A stretch of DNA of 64,000 bases from Lodderomyces elongisporus. Its lineage: Eukaryota; Ascomycota; Pichiomycetes; Serinales; Debaryomycetaceae. This document shows positions 1 through 10,757 of this stretch, piece by piece; the first letter of the stretch is position 1; each line of letters opens with the position of its first letter. The stretch lies in contig NC_083674.1 of NCBI RefSeq assembly GCF_030384665.1, positions 310,001-374,000 of the forward strand, in the 5' to 3' direction. A program made the translations under genes and the position numbers. Below the pieces are notes generated by a model. The model was not told the DNA's origin. It saw only the letters and a program-made list of their open reading frames with translations, and ran no database searches.

Positions 1-294
1 TTGTCTCTAGTCCTAATCTCTCCTGTCTACATTCATGTTTCTCGCTTCGACTATTATACATTTTTCTACTTTATCCACTTTTTACCTTTTTTTCCGCATC
101 CTCACTTTTTCTCTTCTTCACTTACAACCTATTGAAGGAAAAAAAAAAAAATTTAAGAAAAAGCGAAAAAGAGAAAAAGAGAAAAAAAATTGGTTTGCGT
201 TCGAGTCCATATATCATATACGATTCTACTTTGAACAAGCTACTCCTTATACAACTTATATCCTATAATTCTACAAATCAGAAACATATCACAA

Positions 295-849
295 ATGTTT
301 AGGACACTCATAAGAAGTTTGAGACAGCCCAGTATATATAAAGCTACCCCATCAGTCAGATGTCTAGCGTCAACCCCGGTCTTTCGTTTCCCCGAAACAT
401 CAGAACAAAGCACATCTCTGACACAAGCACCACTTTCAACACCTTCTACGGAGTCAAAGAAATTGAAATCCAAGCCAATTGTTGAACCACGTACAAGACA
501 CAACACGCACACTTTGGAAGAGTTTCTCACACTTATTGGCCGTAACTGTATTGAACACTCTGATGTTTTTGAAGGCTCATTGGAGAAGTTTTTGAAAACC
601 AGCAGCTTGGAAATGAAAGAAGCAGGCATTGAGACGAGAACGAGAAGATACTTGTTAAGATGGAGACATAAGTTTGTCAATGACTTGGAACCTTTGAGAG
701 AACACAAGCGAGGCAAGAAGCGTAATGGTGGTGAAAGAAAGCAAAAAGCAGTTCTTGGTGTAAGGAGAGCAAAGAAGAAATTGGAAGAAAGAAATGAATA
801 CAATAGATTAGAAGCTGAGGCAGAGGCAAGAGGCGAAAGGGTGTTTTAA
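295..849 (+). CDS. FYV4: mitochondrial small-subunit ribosomal protein mS41 (FYV4-like)
   Basis: 184 aa. The basic, Ser/Thr/Arg-rich first ~30 residues ([11 protein letters not shown]...) look like a mitochondrial presequence. Residues ~77-125 hold the IGR motif typical of Fyv4: L-E-E-F-L-x-L-I-G-R-N-C-x-E-H, then F-x-x-x-L-E-K-F-L and a K-E-A-G-I-x-x-R-x-R-R-Y-L-L-R-W segment, the SAM-like fold of mS41. The C-terminus (~135-184) is very basic with a predicted helix, suited to rRNA contact. By family knowledge the protein is part of the small mitoribosomal subunit and is needed for respiration. The first ATG of the frame is used and no upstream ATG shares it. ESP1 follows on the same strand after ~480 bp. 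The identity is firm because of the IGR block; the rest of the sequence is poorly conserved in the family. Confidence 0.85.
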   Translation: MFRTLIRSLRQPSIYKATPSVRCLASTPVFRFPETSEQSTSLTQAPLSTPSTESKKLKSKPIVEPRTRHNTHTLEEFLTLIGRNCIEHSDVFEGSLEKFLKTSSLEMKEAGIETRTRRYLLRWRHKFVNDLEPLREHKRGKKRNGGERKQKAVLGVRRAKKKLEERNEYNRLEAEAEARGERVF

Positions 850-1326
850 AAGTGTATAATTTTTTGATTTTTCCAATAGTGGGAGAAATACAGGGTTCAG
901 ATGTATATAGCAAATCAGAAGAAACATCATAAAGTGAGAGTTAATAGCTTAAAATATGTATTGTAACACCATTTTTCTTTGCCTTTCTCCACCGTTTTTC
1001 CCTTATTTTTCTTTCCCTGCTTCCCTTTTCCTCTTAATTTCTTACTTCTTCAGCTTATGATTTGTATCAAAGATGATTAATCTATGAAGTGAAGAAAGCT
1101 TTTTTTGATGAATATATACATATGTATATATATATATATATGTATCTACATGATTTGGTAGCGCGAGATTGTTTTCTTTTTTTTTATTTGGTCGGTTTGT
1201 TTGTTTGTTTACCATTCAAATCGTGATTTTCGTGTTATACTAACCTACAAATTAAATAAAACATCCTCCACTTTTCTCCACAACAACATAAAAGTCAACT
1301 GCTTCACGTCAATATATACGAACTCG
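850..1326. other. intergenic, FYV4 to ESP1
   Basis: 477 bp with pyrimidine-rich stretches, an alternating TA run at ~1113-1142 and a TTTG run at 1189-1210. The ESP1 frame is open upstream of its ATG back to a TTG at 1201, but there is no ATG in that part. A TACTAAC heptamer at ~1237 has no good downstream YAG acceptor before the ESP1 ATG. I see no RNA gene here. Confidence 0.5.
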
Positions 1327-4300
1327 ATGGACGCGTTGATAAGCTCGTATCTACGGCTACTGAACCGTGACCCACTCTCGGCATCAAAAACTGAAAATTT
1401 ACCAAACTTTGACTTGAAACGAATGGAATCCACCGTGTTACAATCACTCGAAAAACAACTCTTTGAGAATGTAAATTTACAAACTTCAAATCAACTAGAC
1501 TCTATGTGCATGAAATTTGAATTCCTATGCCAAATATATAAGAAAAGCAAAGATGCAGGCAATTGGCTCAAAACTCTAAAGAGACATCATGTGTTCATTG
1601 TACGAATGTTTGAGCACAAACAAGATTTAAACTTGATTTATACACAATTAGAATTTTCGTTTGTGCAGCTATCAAAATTGTTGAAGGTACCATTGGGAGG
1701 AGAAGATGATTTGAAACACAGATTGTTACTTGGCGTTTCCTACGTTGAGTATCAAGGTGTAATAGAAAATCAAGAAGATGTGGCAAATGCAGTAGTTGCA
1801 TTGTCTATGTTTTGCTTACAATGGCTAGCCCAAAAATTAGCTAAGGTAATAAAAGAAAATAAAGAAAGCAGTGGAGAAAATATATCTCTACTCAAGTTGG
1901 TCCCTAGAGCAATGCTGCAAACTGGAAACATGCATAAATGGATGATGCAACGAGCGACGACAGATATAGGAAAATATCGAACCAATTGTAAAAAATTATT
2001 ACAAGGATTTATCAAGATTTGTGAACGCCAAATTAAAACAAGTACAAATGTGCTTGATGATACCTTGACTGCTCTCAAGTTGAGGCTTGCAGAAGTAACC
2101 AAAGAAATGGAAAAGACAGATGTAAACGAACAAAAACTAAACAAGAAAGAAAATGTGATTGTTCCGGACCTTGTACAAAGAGTAACTTCTAATGTGCACT
2201 TGCTCAAGGACGATGCAGTACTTTTACAATTGAAAAAACTTGACTGGAATACTGATAGTATAGCATATTTCACCCAAGCTTTCTCGACTCAGATGGTTGA
2301 TATCGTGGAGTTTACAAAACATTATCAAAATATCTTTGATCATTTAATCATTATAGTTAGAGACACATTATCTCCACCATTAATACCAAGTCTCAAGCAA
2401 ATGTTTAGTATTTTTCAGTTTTACAAGCAAAGGAAAAGGATGAGAAACGTGTCAAATTTGTTATACAATTTGGGTAGAAAAACAAGTGACACTGGCCTAT
2501 TGGAAACATCAGCTCTTTATGAATGTCTCGTTTTTGAATTGGAGCCTACATCTGCAAGCTTAGATATACTTGTCAAAAAGGTCAAGGCCATGTGTTGTGT
2601 TATCAATAGTAGTGAAAGAAACAGCAACAGAAGCATGCAAAACAATGACAATGACATTGACATTGACAACAATAAAGCAGTGTTCTTACAATTTTTACGA
2701 TGCTGTGAAAAAATTTCTGTTTTTTCACAAACACAACTTGCTCAAATATGTGATCTTTTTTTGCAAATCCCCGACAGGTTAATGTACCTTTATGCGGTGA
2801 GTGAATCCTTCAAATTAGAGTTTTTGCAAGCTATTTCCAATCACTTGCGGTTAAATCTGTCGATTAAAATTTCAACTTTCCGACATAAAGTTGAACAGTT
2901 TGTCACGTTTTCAGACCTGAAAAATAAAGCACAAGTTCTCAACGCATTTGTTTCTGATAGCGAAGGATACCTGGAGCTGAAAAAAGTGAAAAGGGAAATT
3001 GATCCATTAGCCAGTATTAGTCAGAGACTCTTGGACTGCAGCCAGTTCTCTCAAGCTTTGATCAAAGACTGCTTTGATACTTTTAAACAATGGGAACCAA
3101 CATCTCAGTGTTTAAAAGAATATGACCTAATCAAACATGTTTTTTGTTTCTTTCAAAACCATGGATTGTCTAGTGTTATACTTGTCCTTGCGAAAATACT
3201 CGAAGACAAAGTAGCAGATTTGGCTCTTCAAATATATCTACAATTTGCAAAATGCAACGCTTGTGAGCGTTTATCCATGTTTGATGATTGGCGGAAATCA
3301 CTTCAAATTTTGCAGCTGTTGTTAAAGCGGACGCAAAAGACATCAATAAGAGATATTATTAACTACCGTGTGGAAAACATTAAATTGTGTATTGCTGAGA
3401 GTAACGTTAATATGGCGAGGGAAAAGTTTGCTGAGTTGATCAAAGTCATATCTCAAAGACCTGAATTTGATACTGTACGCTCAAATTCATTACCATTACT
3501 GGAAAAACTAAACAATTTCTCAATTTTGGGTAATTTGCATTTTCTAGCTTCGAAAATATGTCACCATCCAGTGGATTCATATGCTCACATCAAGATGAGT
3601 TTACAAATATTGTATTCGATTCATAAAACTTGCAGTGATTTACCTTTGAAAAGCTTACCCTTGAGATCACATGAGTCTTGGATGATATCCCATGAGCTCA
3701 AATACAGATGTCTTCATTTACTCAGTGATGTATACGAGTGTGCTATTCTTAATCTCGTTGACTTGGGCTTGTCTAACAAATTGGGTGTTTATCTTAATGA
3801 ATGGACAAACATAAATGACTTGATGGACCTGCCTATTGTTAAAGAAGTCAATAAACTTAAGTTATCACTCTATGGAGGAATTGCCAAAATGAAAAATTTC
3901 TCAACGTATACAGAAACAAATGATACATTTGTCAATAAAAATATCACGGTAATGTACCTTCAGCAAATAAAAAAAGGCATGGGAGAATACACAGAAAACA
4001 TCCACCTTGACCTGCAATTTGTGTTCAAAGCTACCCAAAATGCTTTAGAATTAAATTTTGATACAATAACTCACATATATGAGCTGAAACAGTATCAACA
4101 GTTTGACTCGTACAATTCACAAACTAATCAATTTGCAAGCAATATAAAAATGTCTTTTGAAACTAGTTTGCAAAAGTTGATTGCAAGCAGTAGTCCACAA
4201 TACACTCCTTTTGATGTACAAATCTTTCCCGCAATTGCTAATGTTACGGATCCAACTATAAGACAAATCCCAACACAGATATTTGCAGCGTTACTTGACT

Positions 4301-6138
4301 GTAAAGACCAGCTTCTTGCGATGCTTCAACTGTCTGTTTCGCTAGTTCAATTGAGACTGTTATTGTTTCTTCTTTCGCGCTGCATCCATTTGATTTCTTT
4401 GATAGGTGTCTATAAGGGTAAGGAAATGTTATTAAAACTATATTTTTATCAAGACCTCATCAAATTCAATCCCTTTAAGAACCAAAGAGCCATTGCCGTC
4501 TTACCAAAACTTGACTTTGTTCCAAAATCTCCAAGACCTTTTTCTCAATTGAACATGGATGCAGAATACCAAGATTTCAAACTGAATTTGGAATTCTATC
4601 TACCAAATAACTACAATGTTATTACTATGGATATATGTGAACATACCGGAGATCTTTTGTTGTCCAAATGCAGTCGAGGTTCGTTACCTATATTTATAAG
4701 ACTATCACTTGAAAGGTATATTGATCGCGAAGGTATCGATGTGATGAATTTTGAAAGATTAAAGCAAGAATTCAACCGCATTTTTGAAGAGAATCGTAAA
4801 CTGACACATAACTCTACAACGTCCATGATCAAAACCGTTGATGATAGGAAAGGTTGGTGGAAACAAAGGTTCACATTGGATTATGAGCTCAAAGATCTAT
4901 GTCAACATGTTGAGGATTTCTGGTTAGGAGGTTTCAAAGGAATATTTGCCTCCAATAATTTGAATAGTCACTTGTATTCAAAGTTCAAAGAGGAGCTAGT
5001 GAAAATTTTGCAAACACTGGTTTCAAGGACAATAAATGAAGGGATTGTTCTTGCTGAATTTGTTTATGAATGTTTTTTCGCATTACTGCAATATGAACGC
5101 TCTGCTGTAAGTGATTTGTTATCGTACATCATTCTGATCACAAGCCTACATACCAATATTGACAGCAGCAATAACCGAAACAACAGTAAGATTACAGTGT
5201 CTGGTATACGCTTGGAAAAGTTGCATCGGGCTATAGAGCAATTGATTGCTAAATTTGCTCTATTGAAAGGATTCGATACGAAGAGTCACATTGTTCTTAT
5301 CCCAAGCTCAAGATGTTCGTTTTTTCCATGGGAGTCGATGGATATATTACGCAACCAATCAGTTACTAGAATGCCCTCAGTCTCTATGCTTTTAGAGACT
5401 TTAAAAACAGAAAAGGAAAAAAAGAAGGTGATGGGTAAAGAAATCGGAAATAAAATTGGAAAAGAAAAAGGAAATATAGAGCACCAGGAACAAGTTCTTG
5501 ACCAAAGAAACGTGTATTATCTAATCAACCCTGGTGGTGATTTGAAAAATAGTCAAGAAAGATTTGGCCCTATTGTCGACTCGTTCCCGCATTGGAGAGG
5601 TTTAGTTGGCTCAAAACCTGATGAAAATCAAATGGTTGAAAACATAATGAACTCTGATTTGTACATTTACATTGGCCATGGCAGTGGTGATCAATATATC
5701 AAAATGTCAAACTTGATGAAACAGACATTTGATAATACGAAATCAAAAAGTACTAATTTACCGCCTACGCTACTTCTCGGCTGCTCGTCTGGTGAAATTC
5801 GTGATTGTGGAGCGCTTGAGCCACAAGGAACTTTTCTTCGTTGGCTAAGTTGTAAATCGCCACTAATCATAGCCAACTTATGGGATGTAACCGATAAGGA
5901 TATCGATGCTTTTACAATCACCATGTTCACGCATTGGGGATTGATTGATGAAGGTAGCGTTGATACCAGGGAGAACTTGAGAAATAAGAGTGGAAACAGA
6001 GATGGAAATAGCATTAAAGGGTGGAGCAGAGAGAATATAGCGCAAGCTGTAAAGAAAAGTAGATCGGTATGCAATTTGAAATATTTGAATGGCGCAGCTC
6101 CAGTTATATATGGACTTCCATTAAGTTTAAATAACTGA
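1327..6138 (+). CDS. ESP1: separase (caspase-like cysteine protease of sister-chromatid separation)
   Basis: 1603 aa from the ATG at 1327. The frame is open 42 codons further up but has no ATG there, so 1327 is chosen. The C-terminal ~200 residues carry the peptidase C50 signature. The catalytic His is in Y-I-G-H-G-S-G-D-Q-Y (His1451). The catalytic Cys is in L-L-L-G-C-S-S-G (Cys1486), followed by the family's P-x-G-T and A-N-L-W-D-V-T-D-x-D-I-D blocks. The remaining ~1400 residues are a divergent helical-repeat region, as expected for separases. A short Lys/Glu-rich insert lies at ~1360-1390, just before the protease domain. By family knowledge the enzyme cleaves the cohesin kleisin Scc1 at anaphase onset, is held by securin, and acts in the nucleus and at spindle poles. 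Both catalytic residues are intact. Confidence is high from the protease core; the N-terminus would be unrecognisable on its own. Confidence 0.95.
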   Translation: MDALISSYLRLLNRDPLSASKTENLPNFDLKRMESTVLQSLEKQLFENVNLQTSNQLDSMCMKFEFLCQIYKKSKDAGNWLKTLKRHHVFIVRMFEHKQDLNLIYTQLEFSFVQLSKLLKVPLGGEDDLKHRLLLGVSYVEYQGVIENQEDVANAVVALSMFCLQWLAQKLAKVIKENKESSGENISLLKLVPRAMLQTGNMHKWMMQRATTDIGKYRTNCKKLLQGFIKICERQIKTSTNVLDDTLTALKLRLAEVTKEMEKTDVNEQKLNKKENVIVPDLVQRVTSNVHLLKDDAVLLQLKKLDWNTDSIAYFTQAFSTQMVDIVEFTKHYQNIFDHLIIIVRDTLSPPLIPSLKQMFSIFQFYKQRKRMRNVSNLLYNLGRKTSDTGLLETSALYECLVFELEPTSASLDILVKKVKAMCCVINSSERNSNRSMQNNDNDIDIDNNKAVFLQFLRCCEKISVFSQTQLAQICDLFLQIPDRLMYLYAVSESFKLEFLQAISNHLRLNLSIKISTFRHKVEQFVTFSDLKNKAQVLNAFVSDSEGYLELKKVKREIDPLASISQRLLDCSQFSQALIKDCFDTFKQWEPTSQCLKEYDLIKHVFCFFQNHGLSSVILVLAKILEDKVADLALQIYLQFAKCNACERLSMFDDWRKSLQILQLLLKRTQKTSIRDIINYRVENIKLCIAESNVNMAREKFAELIKVISQRPEFDTVRSNSLPLLEKLNNFSILGNLHFLASKICHHPVDSYAHIKMSLQILYSIHKTCSDLPLKSLPLRSHESWMISHELKYRCLHLLSDVYECAILNLVDLGLSNKLGVYLNEWTNINDLMDLPIVKEVNKLKLSLYGGIAKMKNFSTYTETNDTFVNKNITVMYLQQIKKGMGEYTENIHLDLQFVFKATQNALELNFDTITHIYELKQYQQFDSYNSQTNQFASNIKMSFETSLQKLIASSSPQYTPFDVQIFPAIANVTDPTIRQIPTQIFAALLDCKDQLLAMLQLSVSLVQLRLLLFLLSRCIHLISLIGVYKGKEMLLKLYFYQDLIKFNPFKNQRAIAVLPKLDFVPKSPRPFSQLNMDAEYQDFKLNLEFYLPNNYNVITMDICEHTGDLLLSKCSRGSLPIFIRLSLERYIDREGIDVMNFERLKQEFNRIFEENRKLTHNSTTSMIKTVDDRKGWWKQRFTLDYELKDLCQHVEDFWLGGFKGIFASNNLNSHLYSKFKEELVKILQTLVSRTINEGIVLAEFVYECFFALLQYERSAVSDLLSYIILITSLHTNIDSSNNRNNSKITVSGIRLEKLHRAIEQLIAKFALLKGFDTKSHIVLIPSSRCSFFPWESMDILRNQSVTRMPSVSMLLETLKTEKEKKKVMGKEIGNKIGKEKGNIEHQEQVLDQRNVYYLINPGGDLKNSQERFGPIVDSFPHWRGLVGSKPDENQMVENIMNSDLYIYIGHGSGDQYIKMSNLMKQTFDNTKSKSTNLPPTLLLGCSSGEIRDCGALEPQGTFLRWLSCKSPLIIANLWDVTDKDIDAFTITMFTHWGLIDEGSVDTRENLRNKSGNRDGNSIKGWSRENIAQAVKKSRSVCNLKYLNGAAPVIYGLPLSLNN

Positions 6139-6364
6139 TACAAAGACATTTTTTTTTGTTTATCCCTTGTCTTCCTTTTTTTTTTAGTTATCACTAAAAC
6201 TATTCGAACGAATGTTTTGAAGTAGATTAATAAATATACTTGTACTAGTTTATAATATAAAGTAATAATTAAATTTTTGATTAACAATTGCAAACAGTGG
6301 GAAGTAAAGTATAAAGCATTTGTACTTTGTATAGTTTTTAATGAAGTAAAAAGTATAGAAAATT

Positions 6365-6473
6365 GGCAACTTGTCCGAGTGGTTAAGGAGAAAGACTTGA
6401 ATTAACCATTGTGTTGAAATTCAAAGTTATCTTTTGGGCTCTGCCCGCGTAGGTTCGAGTCCTGCAGTTGTCG
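6365..6473 (+). tRNA. tRNA-Ser(UGA) with a 27-nt intron
   Basis: The acceptor stem pairs 6365-6371 (GGCAACT) with 6466-6472 (AGTTGTC), including one G-U pair, and G6473 is the discriminator. D arm with A box at ~6372-6388. Anticodon stem AAAGA (6391-6395) pairs with TCTTT (6430-6434). Loop C-T-T-G-A-A puts anticodon TGA at 6398-6400. The intron is inferred as 6402-6428, placed after position 37; its TTCAA pairs with the anticodon loop TTGAA as in other tRNA introns. A long class-II variable arm (GGGCTCTGCCCG) is followed by a T arm with B box GGTTCGAGTCC. A T run from ~6478 is the Pol III terminator. It reads UCA/UCN serine codons and is not the CAG-anticodon tRNA that decodes CUG. Confidence 0.93.
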
Positions 6474-7078
6474 TTAATTTTTTTTGTTTTTTCTATTGAA
6501 GATTTGTTTTTTTTTTACCTTTTTGCAAAAGAGAAGATTCAACAATTGGTATTTTGTTTTTTTAAGATTGAGTTTCAAGATGTGCAAAGCAAGCTTGTGT
6601 GTGTACCTAAATAGATTAGTATTTGTTTTCACAAGACTTAAGGGTTGACAAAGTCGATCAACCTTCGGTATCATACGATTTCGGAAGTATGTCACTTCTT
6701 ATTTTTCTGTTTTTTTGCACTCAAATTCCATTGATTTCGCGCGATTTGGTTGCAAAATCTCAGAAAAAATTTTGCTTATCGTTTATATTCTTGGGAAATC
6801 AATACCTAGTAAGAAAGAATACATACCTCGCCAATTTGGATTCTTTTTTTGTTTCTCAAAATGTACTATCCAGTGGTTGACTTTGCTAGCGAAAACAAAG
6901 CAAATCAAAACAAATCAAACAAGTAATATATATTCAAAATTACCTACACTATCAAAGGCGATATCAATTAACAAGTTAATACAGAAATTAATTTGGAAGA
7001 AGCAAAGCTCACAAGCTTTTCTTCAAAACCTACTTCTTCTTTTTCCTCTTTTCATCATCTCTAGCTCTCTTTTTCGTT
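6474..7078. other. intergenic, tRNA-Ser to HFD1 3' end
   Basis: 605 bp. It begins with the Pol III T-run terminator (~6478-6485) and is otherwise AT-rich with poly-T stretches. Short frames here lack conserved motifs or codon character. HFD1 ends convergently at 7079. Nothing else is supported. Confidence 0.5.
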
Positions 7079-8698
7079 TTAAAAGCTCTTGGTTGCAAAC
7101 TCATAAATCAAACTAAAAACACCTGCAGCACCGTTCCAGGCGCTAAACAAAGCACTTGGTCCAGATACAGCTACGTTCCCAGTACGTCCAAACCAAACCT
7201 TGCCATTGTATCCCTCCTGCGATGTTTTGATCAACTTGTCCTTGGCATTCGAGTGTGGTGGGTACCTGGCATTGACCATAAAGTCATTCCACAATTTCTG
7301 CTCCATTGTTGTTCTCTCGTGTGTAAAATGTCTAAACGAAAACTTGCCATGGTACGCACCGTAACCGGACTCACCGATACCACCAAATGGCGCATTTACC
7401 AATGCCACATGCATCAAAACATCATTGATAATAATACCACCCGATCTCAAGCTTTGTACAATCTGTTTCAATTGCTTGTTGTACTTTTGTGAAGAGGAGC
7501 CTCCGGTAAAGATGTATTGTGCCAAGGGGGTGTCGTGTTGTCTAACAACTTCGGTGATGGCAGTGCTCAAAGACTCGTATTCGATAATGGGCAAGACTGG
7601 GCCAAAAATCTCTTGTTGCATTGTAGAGTCAGACCATTTGACATTGTCAATCACAGTGGGTGGAATAAATCTCGACTCGGCATCGGATTTGCCGCCAATA
7701 ATAATGTCTCCTTGACTTGTTTCGATAATCTTTGACAAATTGGTGAATGCACGATCATGAATAATGTGGGTGAAATTTGGATCTTCTTTGCTCAAGCCGG
7801 GGTAAAACTCCTCATTCAAGATTTTCTTTAAAGCTGTTGTAAATTTCTTGTGCAATTTGGCTGGCACCAAGACATAGTCAACAGCCACACACGTTTGACC
7901 AGCATTAGTGAACCTACCCCATGCGATTCTTCTTGCAACAACCTCAATGTCCTTGTCCTGTACATCGTCCAAGATGAATGCTGGTGATTTTCCTCCCAAT
8001 TCCAAAATGACAGGCGTCAATGTCTCAGCAGCCTTTTTGGCAACAATTCTACCAACGGTGCCATTACCAGTGTACATAATCTTGTCAAACTTTTGTTCCA
8101 ACACTGCAGTTGTTTCGGGAATAGCACCATTAACTGCGAAAAAGATATCCTTATCCAATGCCTTGGTCAAAATCTCAGTGAATAATTTTGAGAAATTGGG
8201 GGTCAACTCCGATTGTTTTAAAACAACGGCATTACCGCCAGCAAGTGCACCAACCAAGGCCGAGAAAGACAACAAGAATGGGTAGTTGAATGGAGAGATA
8301 ATCAATACCACACCCAAAGGGATTCTCTCAATGTATATAGGGTTGCTCTTCAATGCCAATGGCAAGTCGGTAACCTTTTCTGGTTTGACCCATTCGTGTA
8401 AGCTTGCCATTGTATGTACCAATTCGTTTAAGCCAACGGCAATTTCCAAGTTTTGAGTTTCGGAAGGGATTCTATCAAAGTCCTTGTACAATGCCTCACA
8501 AATGGCATCGACATTGTCTGATACGGCAAAGTACAAGTTTCTCAATTGGTTTAATCTAAACTGAACATCGTGTGTCTTTTGCTTGGTGAAGAAGGATTCT
8601 GTTAGGTGCTTGACTCCTGGTGCAATGGCACTGATATCTGTGAACCAGGAATTGGGGTTGTCAATTTCTGCATATGATTCGTCAATCTTTGAAGGCAT
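7079..8698 (-). CDS. HFD1: fatty aldehyde dehydrogenase, HFD1 type
   Basis: 539 aa from the ATG at 8698. Class-3-like aldehyde dehydrogenase: an N-terminal helical region, N-P-x-x-L/P-L-L-x-x-x-x-L-x-x-A-L-A-A-G-N-x-V-x-L-K-x-S-E cofactor-binding block, F-N/T-G-x-G-T/V-G turn, general-base Glu233 in L-E-L-G-G-K-S-P, and nucleophile Cys270 in N-A-G-Q-T-C-V-A. The I-F-G-P-V-L-P-I and P-F-G-G-I-G-x-S-G-Y-G blocks are also present. A moderately hydrophobic C-terminal segment fits membrane attachment. By family knowledge it oxidises long-chain aldehydes such as hexadecenal from sphingolipid breakdown to acids, at mitochondrial or lipid-droplet membranes. The frame stays open 144 codons upstream through a (TG)n repeat to another ATG at 9130, but that part is hydrophobic simple sequence and is probably 5' leader. 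Candida species carry several HFD paralogs, so the exact ortholog is unsure. Confidence 0.85.
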   Translation of the reverse strand: MPSKIDESYAEIDNPNSWFTDISAIAPGVKHLTESFFTKQKTHDVQFRLNQLRNLYFAVSDNVDAICEALYKDFDRIPSETQNLEIAVGLNELVHTMASLHEWVKPEKVTDLPLALKSNPIYIERIPLGVVLIISPFNYPFLLSFSALVGALAGGNAVVLKQSELTPNFSKLFTEILTKALDKDIFFAVNGAIPETTAVLEQKFDKIMYTGNGTVGRIVAKKAAETLTPVILELGGKSPAFILDDVQDKDIEVVARRIAWGRFTNAGQTCVAVDYVLVPAKLHKKFTTALKKILNEEFYPGLSKEDPNFTHIIHDRAFTNLSKIIETSQGDIIIGGKSDAESRFIPPTVIDNVKWSDSTMQQEIFGPVLPIIEYESLSTAITEVVRQHDTPLAQYIFTGGSSSQKYNKQLKQIVQSLRSGGIIINDVLMHVALVNAPFGGIGESGYGAYHGKFSFRHFTHERTTMEQKLWNDFMVNARYPPHSNAKDKLIKTSQEGYNGKVWFGRTGNVAVSGPSALFSAWNGAAGVFSLIYEFATKSF

Positions 8699-8773
8699 AG
8701 TTGAGATATGTGTGCTGTATTGTAGTAGTAAAGAAGCTTGGAAAGAAGGTAAAAAGGTAAAAAGGTAGAATTG

Positions 8774-8824
<51 letters not shown>

Positions 8825-9300
8825 GGGGGGGGGGGTGGGGCAGGAAAAAGGAAAAGTAAAAAAGGGCGATAGGGAGATATTTATTTGATTTTGGAAAAGA
8901 AGCTGGAAGGGGTGTAAAGAGGATTTCTTTAGTAAATAACAGTTAATAAGTACCAAAAAAAAAGAGGAAGAAAGTGAAGAAAGAAAGAGAAGAAAACAGA
9001 AAAGGGAAAAGGTGGAGTAAAGGAAGAACAATAGGATATTTGAATTAGAAATAAAGAAAGAAATAAAGAAAGAAATAGAAAAAGAAATAAAGAAATAAGT
9101 ATAAAGTAGATACAAGAAGGCCATTGGCATAGTTTAGTCTATGAGTAGTTGAACTTTACCAATGAATTGTTTGCCTGTCTAATTTGCTGTCTAATTTTCT
9201 GCATGGTTGTATTTATGGTTGTATGTTTTGTGTCAGTTGTGCATTGCTTGTTTAACCTTTGGTACATCTTTTTTAACTCTGGTATTGTTGTTCTCTTTGA

Positions 9301-9340
<40 letters not shown>

Positions 9341-10669
9341 ACCCCGTTCTATAAGATTGTCCTGTGATTTGTGATTGAAAGTGACTTGTGTGAGTAAACG
9401 AGACAAAAGTTTCCTTTTTTTTTTTCTTCTCTTCAGGGGAGGAAGGGGCGGGGGTGGAGAATGGAAAGTTTGGAAAGTTTGGAAAGTATGGAAAGTAGGA
9501 AAGTTGATAAAGGAAGAAAGTGTAAGAGAAGAGGGGGGGGGGGGGGAGGGGGGGAGGTAAAAGTAAAAGCTAAAACATTTAAGAAAAGAAAGAACACCCA
9601 CCACCAGCAGTTGGTAGCTCTAAATTCCGGAAAATGTGGAGTATAATTATTTCCTTCTTTTACCCCCCCCCCCCCCCCCCCCACCCCACCGCCATTATCC
9701 GTCTTTTTCATTTCCTTTTTCCCTTTTTTTTTCCTTCGAAAAGCTCCTGTCCCCCAGAAAGATGCCTTTCAATTAGCTCCCTCTCGCCCCCCAACCACTT
9801 TCTTTTTTTGTCTCTCTTTCTCTCCATCAACTATTAATTTATATATATACATATATATATTTAATCTAGCTACTCCCGTTTCTTCTCTCAATGGCTGAAT
9901 CATTGCTTCTACAGCATTTTACAGTAAGCAGGTTTCATTTATTTATCTGTTTATCTACTTATCTATATATATCAAGTGATAAGCAAATAGTATAGTGTAG
10001 ACCTGGAAGCAACTATAACATATTGCTTATCTATACCTCATATTCTTTATGTATTTTCAAGGTTGTATGAAGCGATGTTGCTAATGAATAATACTAGTTT
10101 AGATTAGTAAGCTGTATTTATAAAGTTTCGTGCAAAAAACTCAAACCCTTGCCACAAAACATATACTTTGAAAATGTAAAAAGACATTGAAGGCATTCAA
10201 TTCACTCAAGGATCAAAAAGTTCAGTAACTGATTTACGTATATATATATACATACTGACTTGCAAGTACAAATATATTGAAGCTCAACTAGCAATTTGGA
10301 TACCGCCCTCAATACTCAACTTCCAGTTTAGTAGAGCCACATTTTTGACATCATTGGGCTCTTTAAATCATATTTTGGATTATTCAACATCTCTCATACT
10401 GCAAAAACAACAAAAAGCGCATACGGCTTCTCCAAGCCAGAGAGCCAAAACAAAAAAAAAAAAAGTAAAGTAAAATAAAATAAAATATGACAACTATTTG
10501 AAGTTGTACAAAGCAAATAATTAAACCAAAACAAAGAAGAAAAAACAATAACAACAGCAACAACAACAACAGCAACAACAACAACAACAACAACATAAAG
10601 ACAAGTTAATATTTCGAGGAGAAACATATAGCAGGTAATTGTACTGCAAATAAAGATAAAGATAAAGAT

Positions 10670-10707
<38 letters not shown>

Positions 10708-10757
10708 ATCTGTATACACCATTCTGACCACTAATACAGCACCAAAAAAATACAACA
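8699..10757. other. divergent promoter region, HFD1 / Hal3-like gene
   Basis: About 2.06 kb with no convincing gene. It is crowded with simple repeats: (TG)23 at 8776-8822 running into a 14-G tract, (TC)18 at ~9304-9339, a 14-G tract at 9533-9546, a 20-C tract at 9663-9682, TA runs (~9840-9860, 10678-10703), and a CAA/CAG run at ~10550-10592 just upstream of the Hal3-like ATG, likely in its 5' leader. A TATA-like stretch lies at 10678-10703. Confidence 0.5.
8776..8835. repeat. (TG)n followed by poly-G tract
   Basis: About 23 TG units run directly into 14 consecutive G. The tract lies ~80 bp upstream of the chosen HFD1 ATG, probably within the transcribed leader. Confidence 0.9.

Noticed and set aside
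1201..1326. 42-codon upstream extension of ESP1 and a TACTAAC near 1237 as a possible leader intron
   Set aside because: The extension begins at TTG with no ATG, and no good YAG acceptor or GTATGT donor pairs with the branch-like heptamer.
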